NCBI RefSeq assembly: GCF_003732265.1
Contig: NZ_MOBK01000006.1
Coordinates: 1,178,001 to 1,242,000, forward strand
Source of the DNA: Pseudomonas brassicacearum
Lineage (GTDB): Bacteria; Pseudomonadota; Gammaproteobacteria; Pseudomonadales; Pseudomonadaceae
Length of the DNA: 64,000 bases
Direction of reading: 5' to 3'
Below, piece by piece: positions 16,873-24,466 of the stretch. Positions within the stretch are counted from its first letter, which is position 1, and every line of letters starts with the position of its first letter. The notes under the pieces were generated by a model. The model did not search any database and had not been told where the DNA came from. It saw only the letters and a program-made list of their open reading frames with translations. A program made the position numbers and the translations under genes.

Positions 16873-17476
16873 ATGCATAGGTCCTGCTTATGTGCTGCAT
16901 TGGATATCGGTCTTGGACGCTATCGGTGAATCGGCAGAACATTGCTTCACACCCAAGCGACACCCACCCGGCAACATCCACTCAGTGACACCCGACAGGA
17001 GATCCACCATGCAACAGTCTCACGCTTACAACGACACCAGCCTGCAACTGACCGCCGAAATTCTGGACGCAAAAGCCAACAAAGGTCTGTCCTTTGCCGA
17101 CCTGGCTGAAGGCACTGGCCTGGGCCTGGCTTATGTCACCGCCGCTCTGCTCGGTCAACACCCACTGCCAGAAAGCGCAGCCAAAGTGATTGGCCAAAAA
17201 CTGGACCTGGACGCCGACTCGGTAGCCCGCCTGCAAGTCATCCCGCTGCGCGGCAGCCTGTCTGGCGTCCCAACTGACCCGACCATTTACCGCTTCTACG
17301 AAATGATCCAGATCTACGGCACCACCCTGAAGTCCCTGGTTCATGAGCAGTTCGGCGACGGCATCATCAGCGCGATCAACTTCAAACTGGACATGAAAAA
17401 AGTCGAAGACCCAGAAGGCGGCCACCGCGCAGTGATCACCCTCGACGGCAAGTTCCTGCCGCTGCGCCCTTTCTAA
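16873..17476 (+). repeat. Inverted duplication, arm 2 (cynS and its leader)
   Basis: Counterpart of 7478-8080 in inverse orientation. The shared leader starts at ATGCATAGG and includes 135 bp of non-coding sequence with a block of over 50 identical bases (about 16900-16955). Conservation of the leader suggests that promoter or 5'-UTR control is shared by the two copies. Confidence 0.92.
17009..17476 (+). CDS. cynS: Cyanase (cyanate hydratase), copy 2
   Basis: Encodes the same 155 residues as the gene at 7478-7945, with Arg95, Glu98 and Ser121 of the active site. Six silent base differences separate the two genes, all in the last 200 bp. The start ATG has AGGAGATCCACC upstream, identical in both copies. 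In-frame sequence upstream (from 16892) is leader and not coding. Unlike copy 1, no carbonic anhydrase follows; a small secreted repeat protein comes next. Both copies appear intact and probably active. Confidence 0.95.
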   Translation: MQQSHAYNDTSLQLTAEILDAKANKGLSFADLAEGTGLGLAYVTAALLGQHPLPESAAKVIGQKLDLDADSVARLQVIPLRGSLSGVPTDPTIYRFYEMIQIYGTTLKSLVHEQFGDGIISAINFKLDMKKVEDPEGGHRAVITLDGKFLPLRPF

Positions 17477-17485
17477 GCGGATACC

Positions 17486-17508
17486 GGCCCGTGCTCCCAG
17501 TGCGGGCC
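17486..17508 (+). terminator. Hairpin downstream of cynS copy 2
   Basis: GGCCCG pairs with CGGGCC across an 11-base loop, 9 bp after the cynS stop. There is no U-run. The analogous hairpin behind copy 1 (7434-7454) is similar in sequence (both GGCCCG.../...CGGGCC). Read-through to the downstream small secreted gene is likely in both cases. Confidence 0.45.
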
Positions 17509-17537
17509 ATCATTCAATACTGACTAGAGAAAAGACC

Positions 17538-17870
17538 ATGAAAACTGTTACCCAATTACTTGCTGTCGCCACCTTTGCACTCAGCGTTAGCGCATTCGCG
17601 GTACCGAGCAATCAGGAAGATCACTTCTTCACCCAGGCCACTGAATACCAACAGACTATTGCCACTGATGGTTCGGATCACACGCCACAAGGCCAGGCGC
17701 TTGCCTCCGATGGGGCGGATCACACGCCACAAGGCCAGGCGCTTGCCTCCGATGGGGCGGATCACACGCCACAAGGCCAAACCCTTGCCGCCGATGGCTC
17801 AGACCATACGCCAGGCATGCAGGTCGCTTCTGATGGTTCGGATCGCACGCTGATCCATCGTCTGGCGTGA
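17538..17870 (+). CDS. Small secreted protein with DG[S/A]DHTP repeats
   Basis: A 110-residue protein with a signal peptide (MKTVTQLLAVATFALSVSAFA). The mature part contains four tandem 13-14-residue units of the form ASDGADHTPQGQAL and a fifth degenerate DGSDRT. Each unit carries Asp and His residues spaced for possible metal binding. Short secreted Pseudomonas proteins with DG[S/F]DRT repeats are often annotated phage infection protein, but I know of no firm function. It follows cynS copy 2 at 61 bp, paralleling the DUF2790 gene behind copy 1. Confidence 0.75.
   Translation: MKTVTQLLAVATFALSVSAFAVPSNQEDHFFTQATEYQQTIATDGSDHTPQGQALASDGADHTPQGQALASDGADHTPQGQTLAADGSDHTPGMQVASDGSDRTLIHRLA
17667..17850 (+). 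repeat. Tandem 42-bp coding repeat
   Basis: Units begin with GATGG at 17667, 17709, 17751, 17793 (this one 39 bp) and 17832. The second and third units are nearly identical over 42 bp, so copy number may vary between strains by slippage or recombination. The repeats are in frame within the secreted protein gene. Confidence 0.85.
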
Positions 17871-17910
17871 ACACCCTTGTGTGCCTCCGCCCAAGCCGGG
17901 CTTTATAAAC

Positions 17911-17958
17911 AAAAAAGAAATGCTCCGCTGGTATACGCCTGCGGGGCATTTTTCGTTT
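17911..17958. terminator. Bidirectional intrinsic terminator
   Basis: AATGCTCCGC (17919-17928) pairs with GCGGGGCATT (17941-17950), one G-T pair. T-rich sequence follows on the plus strand, and TTTCTTTTTT follows on the minus strand. It ends both the secreted repeat gene and the converging SLAC1/TehA-type gene. Confidence 0.8.
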
Positions 17959-18018
17959 TAGTAACTGCGCCTCACTGAAGAAAATCTTAAAGCCCTATTT
18001 AGAATGCCTTTCCAGCTT

Positions 18019-19032
18019 TCAGTGCGCAGTGAGATCACCGGTCAGGGCGCGCAACTCGCCGCGGAGGATGCCGAGCAACGTCCGTGCTAACAATCCGAGA
18101 ATCACGCTGGAGGCCAGGGTTAGTAAAAATAGTGCAATACCGTTGGCGTATTCGTTTTGCTCGTAGGCTGCGTAGCGCATTGCAGCGGAAGCCGAAGACG
18201 CTAACGGAAAGCTTACAGACCACCAAGCCACGCGAAATGGACAGCAACCAGCCAGGCTCCATAGACGCCCGATCACGACTGCCAGCAAGAACAGCATTAG
18301 CATGAGCAACGCTTCGGCGAACGCATCAATTTGACCGATGGTCGTGACGTAGGACGAGAAACCGACTGCGAATGGGGCGACCACAATCATCAGGGACGGC
18401 TGCAAGGTTGTCGGCATGGGCGCCTGGAACATCAAGCGCGAAAAAATCATCGTAAACAGCGGTATTGCGAAGAACAAACCCACGGCTAGCGAAAAAATCA
18501 TGACGCCATGGATCGATTGGAAATGCAGCATTGGAACGGCGAGCGGCACGTTGATCATGCCTACCACCGGGATGATCCATGCTGGCGCTGTGTGTTCTAC
18601 CTGCAGCTGAACGCTCATCCAGCGATGGACAATCATCCAGGCAAACAGCGTCATTCCAACGGTACCCAGTACCCAGACAATGCGTGCCAGCGGAAGGCTG
18701 ATTTCAGCCAGCAAAATGGGCAGCAGTAAAAGACTGATCAACGGTGTTCCGAAGAGGCTGCCTGCGATGGGGTGATTGAACTCCGCTTTTACTAATTCGA
18801 AGCTGCTCCACATTTTGACCGCATAGCCAACCACCAGGCCTACGAAACCCAGCATCGCCATGTAGCCTGTAAACTCGCCGATCCACTGGGGCGCACCGAA
18901 ATATGTGTGCGCCATGCGCCATGCCACGGCCAGGCTACTGAGCGCCATGATGGCGCCGAACAGTGCCACCGGCAGATACCCCATCGCTCCCATCTTGGTA
19001 CCGATTTCTTGTGGAGTCACAGCGGTGCTCAT
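18019..19032 (-). CDS. SLAC1/TehA-type anion transporter (TDT family)
   Basis: A 337-residue membrane protein with about ten hydrophobic segments. It fits the tellurite-resistance/dicarboxylate transporter (TDT; TehA, SLAC1) family: LPVALFGAIMALSSLAVAWR at the start, HPIAGSLFGTP, HTAPAWIIPVVGMINVPLA and FRVAWWSVSFPLASSASA. TehA-fold proteins are anion channels with a gating phenylalanine; the substrate here is unknown. The ATG at 19032 gives the usual N-terminus; an in-frame start at 19125 would add 31 polar residues of no similarity. It is monocistronic, ending at a shared bidirectional terminator. Confidence 0.83.
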   Translation of the reverse strand: MSTAVTPQEIGTKMGAMGYLPVALFGAIMALSSLAVAWRMAHTYFGAPQWIGEFTGYMAMLGFVGLVVGYAVKMWSSFELVKAEFNHPIAGSLFGTPLISLLLLPILLAEISLPLARIVWVLGTVGMTLFAWMIVHRWMSVQLQVEHTAPAWIIPVVGMINVPLAVPMLHFQSIHGVMIFSLAVGLFFAIPLFTMIFSRLMFQAPMPTTLQPSLMIVVAPFAVGFSSYVTTIGQIDAFAEALLMLMLFLLAVVIGRLWSLAGCCPFRVAWWSVSFPLASSASAAMRYAAYEQNEYANGIALFLLTLASSVILGLLARTLLGILRGELRALTGDLTAH

Positions 19033-19333
19033 ACCGTTACCTGTTCTCGTGAAGGGATGCATGGGGCCGCATTGGGAGGGTTGTTTACATCTCCTTAACC
19101 TTCCCGTTTCATCAACGTAAACCACCCGGTGATGCGACAGGAACTCCGTAATCGCACTCGCTCGCAGGGTGGAGAACAGCGCTCGAATACACTGGAGACG
19201 TGACCCTTAAGCCTAGTCGAGAGGATGACAATCGTGATCGAAGCCGAGCGAGGTTCTCGCGGGGTGTGATTTCACCCGCCAAGCTCCGAACCACAGACGC
19301 AGCACACTCAGTGAAGTTGCCTGCGCCGTGTAC
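19033..19333. other. Intergenic region without a supported gene
   Basis: Three hundred bases between the TDT transporter start and the Rieske remnant. No frame has a convincing product and I see no repeat. It probably contains the promoter of the transporter. Confidence 0.5.
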
Positions 19334-19522
19334 TCAAGAGGTGGATTGGCGAAGCTGCTCAATAATCCGGCGTGCGCGATTAGCACCAACATCGACATGT
19401 ATATCAATCATCGGCCGCATACCGAACTGGCACATATTCTTGTACTGAGCTTCGATAATCACCTTGTCTTCATCAAACGTCATAACCGTTTGCTCAACGA
19501 CCTTGGCCTTGATGGCGTCGGC
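19334..19522 (-). pseudogene. C-terminal remnant of a Rieske-type aromatic-ring oxygenase alpha subunit
   Basis: On the minus strand about 62 codons up to a TGA at 19334-19336 read like the end of a VanA-type Rieske oxygenase: KAKVVEQTVMTFDEDKVIIE, then AQYKNM and GANRARRIIEQL. The DEDK-xx-x-EAQ motif and the Arg-Arg-Ile-Ile-Glu helix are typical. Similarity stops at about 19522, where the plus-strand cyclase remnant starts. The Rieske centre and catalytic iron domain are absent, so the gene is dead. Confidence 0.7.
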
Positions 19523-19523
19523 G

Positions 19524-20177
19524 ATGTTCCCGGGATTGCAACTCGATCAGATGCCCGGCAACGAATCCTGGGCGGCCGAGCGGCTGCACATCACCACTCA
19601 CAGTGGAACGCACATGGATGCGCCCTGGCATTACGCCTCGACCACGAATGGTGGTGAACCGGCGTTTGGCATCGACGAGTTGCCGCTGGAGTGGTGCCTG
19701 CAACCGGGCGTGAAACTGGATTTCCGGCACATGGCGGACGGGCACGTGGTGACCGCCGATGAGATTGAAGCCGAACTGGCGCGAATTGGCCATGAGTTGC
19801 AGCCGCTGGACATCGTGCTGATCAACACCCGGGCCGGCGCGATATTTGGGCAACCGGGTTACCTCGATGCCGGCGTCGGCATTGGCCGTGAAGCCACCCT
19901 GTATCTGCTGGAGCGCGGTGTGCGCGTCGTCGGCACCGATGCCTGGAGTTGGGACGCACCGTTCAGGTACACCCGCGAGCGTTTTGCCGCTGACGGTGAT
20001 GCCTCGATTATTTGGGAGGGGCACAAAGCCGGGCGCGATATCGGTTATGGGCAAATGGAAAAGCTCGCCAACCTTGAAGCCCTGCCGGCCAGCGGGTTCG
20101 TGGTGTCGTGTTTCCCCTACAAGATCAAGCATGCGTCAGCGGGGTTTGTTCGGGCGGTGGCGATATTCGAAGAATAA
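19524..20177 (+). pseudogene. Cyclase-family protein, N-terminally truncated
   Basis: About 217 residues match the cyclase/kynurenine formamidase-like family (Pfam cyclase). The zinc motif HSGTHMDAPWH is intact, as are PLEWCLQPGVKLDFRHMADG and GTDAWSWDAPF. The usual first 35-40 residues (the DLSYP-type start strand) are missing. The frame continues upstream to 19464 only through sequence antisense to the Rieske remnant. The ATG at 19524 could still give a shortened protein, but no ribosome binding site is evident, and loss of the first strand probably inactivates it. Confidence 0.7.
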
Positions 20178-20239
20178 GCACCGCGCCTGGCTCGTAGCAA
20201 AATCCATGGTCTTCGATTGAACAGAATAAGAGAGAAAAC

Positions 20240-21883
20240 ATGCCTCTTTTGCGCATGCCCCTGACGTTACTGTTGGGTGCACTGACACTCAGTAGCAGCC
20301 TGGCCATGGCGGCCAGTGCTGATGCGAAGCAACCCAATATTTTGCTGATTCTGGCCGACGACCTGGGGTATTCCGACCTGGGCAGTTTTGGTGGAGAAAT
20401 CAATACACCCACCCTGGATGAACTCGCCCATCAAGGCTTGCAGCTCACCAGCATGTACGCGGCACCGACCTGTTCGATCACGCGCTCTATGCTGATGTCC
20501 GGCGCCGACAATCACCTCGCCGGGCTTGGCACCATGGCGGAGGCCTTGCAGCCGTTTCAACGGGGTAAGCCGGGTTATGAGGGTTACCTGAATCAACGTT
20601 CCTACTCGATTGCCGAGTTGCTGAAGGAGGGCGGTTACAACACCCTCATGGTCGGTAAATGGCACTTGGGGCTGGAGGCGGATCAGGGACCGGATCAACG
20701 CGGGTTCGAGCAGTCTTTTACCCTGCTGGAGGGCGGGGCTGCCCACTTCAAACCCTCGAATATCGACCCGACAAAAATCGAGCAGGTGCACTACCGTGAA
20801 AACGGCAAAGCGGTAGAGTTGCCGGAGAGTTTCTATTCCACCGACTTCTACACCGACAAGCTGATCAGCTACCTGCAAAACAGCCAAAAGGACGGCAAGC
20901 CGTTTTTTGCCTACGCCGCTTACACCTCTCCGCACTGGCCCTTGCAGGCACCCAAGGAATACCTCGATAAGTACAAAGGGCGGTTTGATCAGGGGTATGA
21001 CAGCGTACGTCTGGCGCGTATCGAACGGATGAAAAGTCTTGGCCTTATGGCGAACGACGCCCAGCCTGCGAACCCGCTCCCGGTGAATCCAAAACTGCCA
21101 GGCTGGCAGCAACTGAGCCCGGAACAGCAACGTGTTGAAGCGCGGAAGATGGAAATCTACGCGGCCATGGTCGATAACCTCGATCACAACATTGGCCGAG
21201 TGGTGGATTACCTGCGCCAGAGCGGCCAGTACGACAACACGTTGATTGTATTTATGTCGGACAACGGCGCGGCAGGAGAGAACCACGCCCAGTTCTATCC
21301 GCCAGGCCCGCGCACCGATAACCGTTACGCCAACCTCGGTCAGGCAGGGTCGCAAATCGACTACGGCCTGCGTTGGGCAGAGGTCAGCGCCGCACCGTTC
21401 CATTTGTTCAAAGGCACCACGGCCGAAGGTGGCATCAGCGTGCCGGCAATCATCCAACTGCCCAAGACACTGCGTCGTCAGGGTGTGGAACGCGGTATGG
21501 CGCGGGTTGATGACCTGGCGCCCACCTTCCTCGACCTGGCGGGAATCGAGGCGCCAACCGACGTGAGCAAACACCCGATTACAGGCCAATCAATGCGCTC
21601 AATGCTCGCCGGAGAAGGTAGCCCGCACCGTCATGACAGCTTGGCCGGCGAACTGTTTGGCAATGCTTATTACCGGGAGGGAAACCTCAAACTGTTGGGC
21701 ATGCGCCCGCAAGCAGGGTTTGGCGGCGACGCGCAGCCGCCGCAATGGCAGTTGTTCAATGTGGCGCAGGACCGCGGCGAAACCACAGACCTGGCCGCTG
21801 CCCGACCAGAGACGGTGCAGCGGCTCAAGGACGCATGGTTGAAATATGCCAAGGAGGTAGGTGTGGTGTTTGCAACGCATTAG
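20240..21883 (+). CDS. Periplasmic arylsulfatase with a variant FGly motif
   Basis: A 547-residue secreted sulfatase of the alkaline phosphatase superfamily, hydrolysing sulfate esters. A signal peptide ends near AMAAS. Metal ligands Asp40-Asp41 (LILADDLGYSD) and the distal MSDNGAAGENH are present, as is LMVGKWHLG. The catalytic cysteine is Cys78 in PTCSITRSMLMSG. The usual formylglycine signature is Cys-x-Pro-x-Arg, but Ile80 stands where proline is expected. No formylglycine-generating enzyme gene lies in the window. It converges with the P-II/DUF1538 operon. Confidence 0.9.
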   Translation: MPLLRMPLTLLLGALTLSSSLAMAASADAKQPNILLILADDLGYSDLGSFGGEINTPTLDELAHQGLQLTSMYAAPTCSITRSMLMSGADNHLAGLGTMAEALQPFQRGKPGYEGYLNQRSYSIAELLKEGGYNTLMVGKWHLGLEADQGPDQRGFEQSFTLLEGGAAHFKPSNIDPTKIEQVHYRENGKAVELPESFYSTDFYTDKLISYLQNSQKDGKPFFAYAAYTSPHWPLQAPKEYLDKYKGRFDQGYDSVRLARIERMKSLGLMANDAQPANPLPVNPKLPGWQQLSPEQQRVEARKMEIYAAMVDNLDHNIGRVVDYLRQSGQYDNTLIVFMSDNGAAGENHAQFYPPGPRTDNRYANLGQAGSQIDYGLRWAEVSAAPFHLFKGTTAEGGISVPAIIQLPKTLRRQGVERGMARVDDLAPTFLDLAGIEAPTDVSKHPITGQSMRSMLAGEGSPHRHDSLAGELFGNAYYREGNLKLLGMRPQAGFGGDAQPPQWQLFNVAQDRGETTDLAAARPETVQRLKDAWLKYAKEVGVVFATH

Positions 21884-21900
21884 CCTGATAGCGTGCGCCG

Positions 21901-22287
21901 CTATGCCGGGTTCCCCTCGTGTTCTTCCGTTACTCCCTCAGGCATCGCCACTGCAGTAGCGAAATTCAACGCCGACATGTACATCAACCCTCTGCCAGGC
22001 TCGGTCAGCCTGGCGTTTACACAGATGAAGTCGAACACCTCATCTGCCTGAGCTTCATCGACCACCACATTGACCACTCGAGACAGAGTCGCCTCAGGCA
22101 CTTCGTTCGGGGGCGCTTTGGCGGCCTGCAGGATGGCCACGCCACGGCAATGAACGCTGTCTGCACGCGTAATGCCATGCACCTCTCGCAATAGCTGCAG
22201 CAGATTGCGTTCCGTGCCATCGTCGGGCAACACGCAGGTAATGAGTTTTGCAGCCCCACCCGGTACTCCCGCGACCGCCACGCTCAC
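21901..22287 (-). CDS. P-II-like small signalling protein, second copy
   Basis: A 128-residue protein of the P-II/GlnB-like fold, most visible in AAKLITCVLPDDGTERNLLQ, SVHCRGVAILQAAK and a VDEAQADEVFDFICVNARL segment. The T-loop uridylylation tyrosine of GlnB is not evident. It starts with GTG and overlaps the preceding P-II-like gene by four bases (GTGA). Last gene of a four-gene leftward operon: response regulator, DUF1538 protein, P-II-like, P-II-like. It probably binds a nucleotide or small ligand and gates the membrane partner. Confidence 0.75.
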   Translation of the reverse strand: MSVAVAGVPGGAAKLITCVLPDDGTERNLLQLLREVHGITRADSVHCRGVAILQAAKAPPNEVPEATLSRVVNVVVDEAQADEVFDFICVNARLTEPGRGLMYMSALNFATAVAMPEGVTEEHEGNPA

Positions 22288-22646
22288 GAGGCATTCTCCT
22301 GTTTCAGCATCTCGCGGGGGATGTAGGTCGCCACTTTTTCCACGGGTGTCGCATAGATCATTCCAGCACCGGGAACATGCAGATTGGCCGCGTGATAGAT
22401 CGCCTCGAGTACTGCGCCCTGGTAGTCGGCAGCGACCAGCAGGCTCACCACTTCCTTTTCCGCATCGATGGCGATGCTGAGCAGGCCGAGTCGCTCACGG
22501 GGGCCGATCCCGTTGGCGTGGTAAACAATGGCGCCTGGCGCGCCCATGCCCTGGGCCGCGCGGATTACAAGATCCGCGCGCCCGACGGGGACAATGCAGG
22601 TGATCAGTGCAACGTCAGTGAGGTAGGTAATGCCTTCCGCTTTCAT
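22284..22646 (-). CDS. P-II-like small signalling protein, first copy
   Basis: A 120-residue P-II-like protein: TDVALITCIVPVGRADLVIR, GAPGAIVYHANGIG, and AADYQGAVLEAIYHAANLHV followed by GAGMIYATPVEKV. The last block matches the C-terminal strand of P-II proteins (GKGKIFV-PV in GlnB). The ATG overlaps the DUF1538 stop by four bases (ATGA). Coupling to a membrane protein mirrors GlnK-AmtB and SbtB-SbtA, where a P-II protein plugs its transporter. Confidence 0.8.
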   Translation of the reverse strand: MKAEGITYLTDVALITCIVPVGRADLVIRAAQGMGAPGAIVYHANGIGPRERLGLLSIAIDAEKEVVSLLVAADYQGAVLEAIYHAANLHVPGAGMIYATPVEKVATYIPREMLKQENAS

Positions 22647-24427
22647 CCTGCTTCTCCTGTGCCCATTAATTGCTTCGCTGGCTCTTCGGTGGCGGCCTTT
22701 GTCTGTCTCCACAACTGGAAACGCGCCCACTGTCCGAGGAGCATGACGCTGATCACCGGGCCGACGGAGGCCATGCAAAGAATGCCGAAACCCTCGACGG
22801 CGTTGGTCGCATTGCCCAGTCCCAGGCCCATGGCCAGAACCAGCGGAACGGTGATTGGCCCGGTAGTGACACCCGCGCTGTCCCAGGCCACGTTGACAAA
22901 CTCCTCGGTGGAAAAAATCGTCAGTACCACCGCGAACAGGTAGGGCGGCACCACCAGCCAGACCAGTGGCAGGCCGAACACCAACTTGGCCACCCCCACG
23001 GCAATGCCGCAGGCGACTCCTATCGATACCGCACGGATAAGGCCGCGCTTGCGGATAAACCCGTTGGTCAGCGTCTCGGCGGTGACGCCGAGCGCATTCA
23101 GCGCGGGTTCGGCGACGGTCGCCCCGTACCCGAGCACCCAGGCGAACACCAGGGCCAGAATCAACCCCACCTCATACCGGTAGAGCGGGGAGTCGTCCGC
23201 GCCTGGAGTCTGCATGAAGGCCGCGGGAATCAGCGAACCCGCACTGCCTCCCAGCTTCGACAGACCGTAGGTCAACCCGAGATTGAACACGCACATGCCC
23301 ACCACGGTCAGGGCGATGCCGAGGAAGATCTCTCCGCGCCGTGGCAGGCTTTGGCGCAGCAACAGTCTCAGTACGATCAGCAGGAATATCACCAGCGGCA
23401 CGATGGCCCGCAGCCCGGAAACAATCTCCAGTCCCGGGCTGACCGTGTGCCAGTCAGCCGCCGTTTGTCCGGCACTGGCTGCGACCTGCGCCGCGGCGAT
23501 GATGTCTGCCGGCGAGGAGATGGCCGACACGTACAGGCCCAGCAGCATGACGCCAATGACAGGAAACAACGAGGCGAGGGTGACAATACCGAACCCGGAC
23601 AGCCCGGAACCGCCCTTGCCCGCGGCTGCCGCGATGCCAATGCCCAACGCCAGCACCAGCGGGACAGTGACCGGCCCGGTGGTGACCGCGCCGGCATCCC
23701 AGGCCAGGCCGATAATCTTTGCCAGCTCAGGATCACTGCTCATGTACACCGTCAGCAGCAGAACGGGCGCGAGTGATAAATAGATCAACGGCTTCAGGCT
23801 CCAGCCGTAGAGGAAGCGCAGCGTGCCGATGACGGCAGCCAGACCGACGCTGGCCCCCACCACCAGAACCAGCGCGCTGGTCCACTGATTGAGGATCGCC
23901 CATAGGTAGGGCGCCCGCTCTGCAGAAACGTTCTGCCCGGCGGCGCGCAGTGCGCCAATGGCGGGCTCGGCGAACGTCACCCCGATGCCCAGCAGCAGGG
24001 TCACCAGCAACACCACTGGCAGCGATAACTTGCGTGGAAGGTTGCTGCCGATGATTTCGCCGAAGGGCATCAGGCCGAGTTTCAGGCCTTCCATGAACAG
24101 CATCAGGCCGACGATGACGGCGAACAGGCCGGCCGTGACCAGCATCGAGTCCTCAACCAACTGGCGCAGGATGATGATCTGGAACAGCACCAGGTACAGG
24201 GCCAGCGGCACCACGGCGCGAAGTTGCTCCATGAACCGGACATTGAGATAGGGCTTGAGGATGGCGGCGATCTCGCCGCCACGTAATTTCACCGCTTTGT
24301 GTGGGGCGGCCTGCCAGTGGCCATCGGTATTGCGAACCGGGGCGCAGACCAACTCACGCATGGGTATTTCGCGGCGACCCGCTCCGATCTTGTGCAAGTA
24401 TTCGGCGTAGCGAATGGTGTCTTTCAT
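22643..24427 (-). CDS. DUF1538 membrane protein with two homologous halves
   Basis: A 594-residue inner-membrane protein with about 12-14 hydrophobic segments after an 80-residue cytoplasmic N-terminus. It is an internal duplication. Each half has an AEPA-AL-AxG loop (TFAEPAIGALRAAG and TVAEPALNALGVTA) and a second signature, WDAGAVTTGPVTVPLVLALG in half one and a near-identical WDSAGVTTGPITVPL in half two. DUF1538 proteins are presumed transporters without known substrate. The repeated Glu-Pro and Thr-Thr-Gly-Pro loops look like paired re-entrant pore elements. It is preceded by a response regulator and followed by two P-II-like genes. Confidence 0.87.
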   Translation of the reverse strand: MKDTIRYAEYLHKIGAGRREIPMRELVCAPVRNTDGHWQAAPHKAVKLRGGEIAAILKPYLNVRFMEQLRAVVPLALYLVLFQIIILRQLVEDSMLVTAGLFAVIVGLMLFMEGLKLGLMPFGEIIGSNLPRKLSLPVVLLVTLLLGIGVTFAEPAIGALRAAGQNVSAERAPYLWAILNQWTSALVLVVGASVGLAAVIGTLRFLYGWSLKPLIYLSLAPVLLLTVYMSSDPELAKIIGLAWDAGAVTTGPVTVPLVLALGIGIAAAAGKGGSGLSGFGIVTLASLFPVIGVMLLGLYVSAISSPADIIAAAQVAASAGQTAADWHTVSPGLEIVSGLRAIVPLVIFLLIVLRLLLRQSLPRRGEIFLGIALTVVGMCVFNLGLTYGLSKLGGSAGSLIPAAFMQTPGADDSPLYRYEVGLILALVFAWVLGYGATVAEPALNALGVTAETLTNGFIRKRGLIRAVSIGVACGIAVGVAKLVFGLPLVWLVVPPYLFAVVLTIFSTEEFVNVAWDSAGVTTGPITVPLVLAMGLGLGNATNAVEGFGILCMASVGPVISVMLLGQWARFQLWRQTKAATEEPAKQLMGTGEAG

Positions 24428-24466
24428 AGAGTCATCTGCTGAGGTTGATCTACGGGTGTTCGACCA

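Noticed and set aside
7478..17476. The duplicated cynS as an assembly artefact
   Set aside because: The arms differ at several silent sites, their leaders differ by small insertions and substitutions, and their flanks are different genes. A collapsed or duplicated contig would give identical arms.
17667..17850. Tandem 42-bp repeats as a CRISPR array
   Set aside because: The units abut without unique spacers, keep a reading frame in a signal-peptide protein, and have no cas genes nearby.
19464..19523. The first 20 codons of the plus-strand cyclase frame as a true N-terminus
   Set aside because: They are the antisense of the Rieske oxygenase remnant and bear no likeness to the cyclase family's start, so they belong to the deletion junction.
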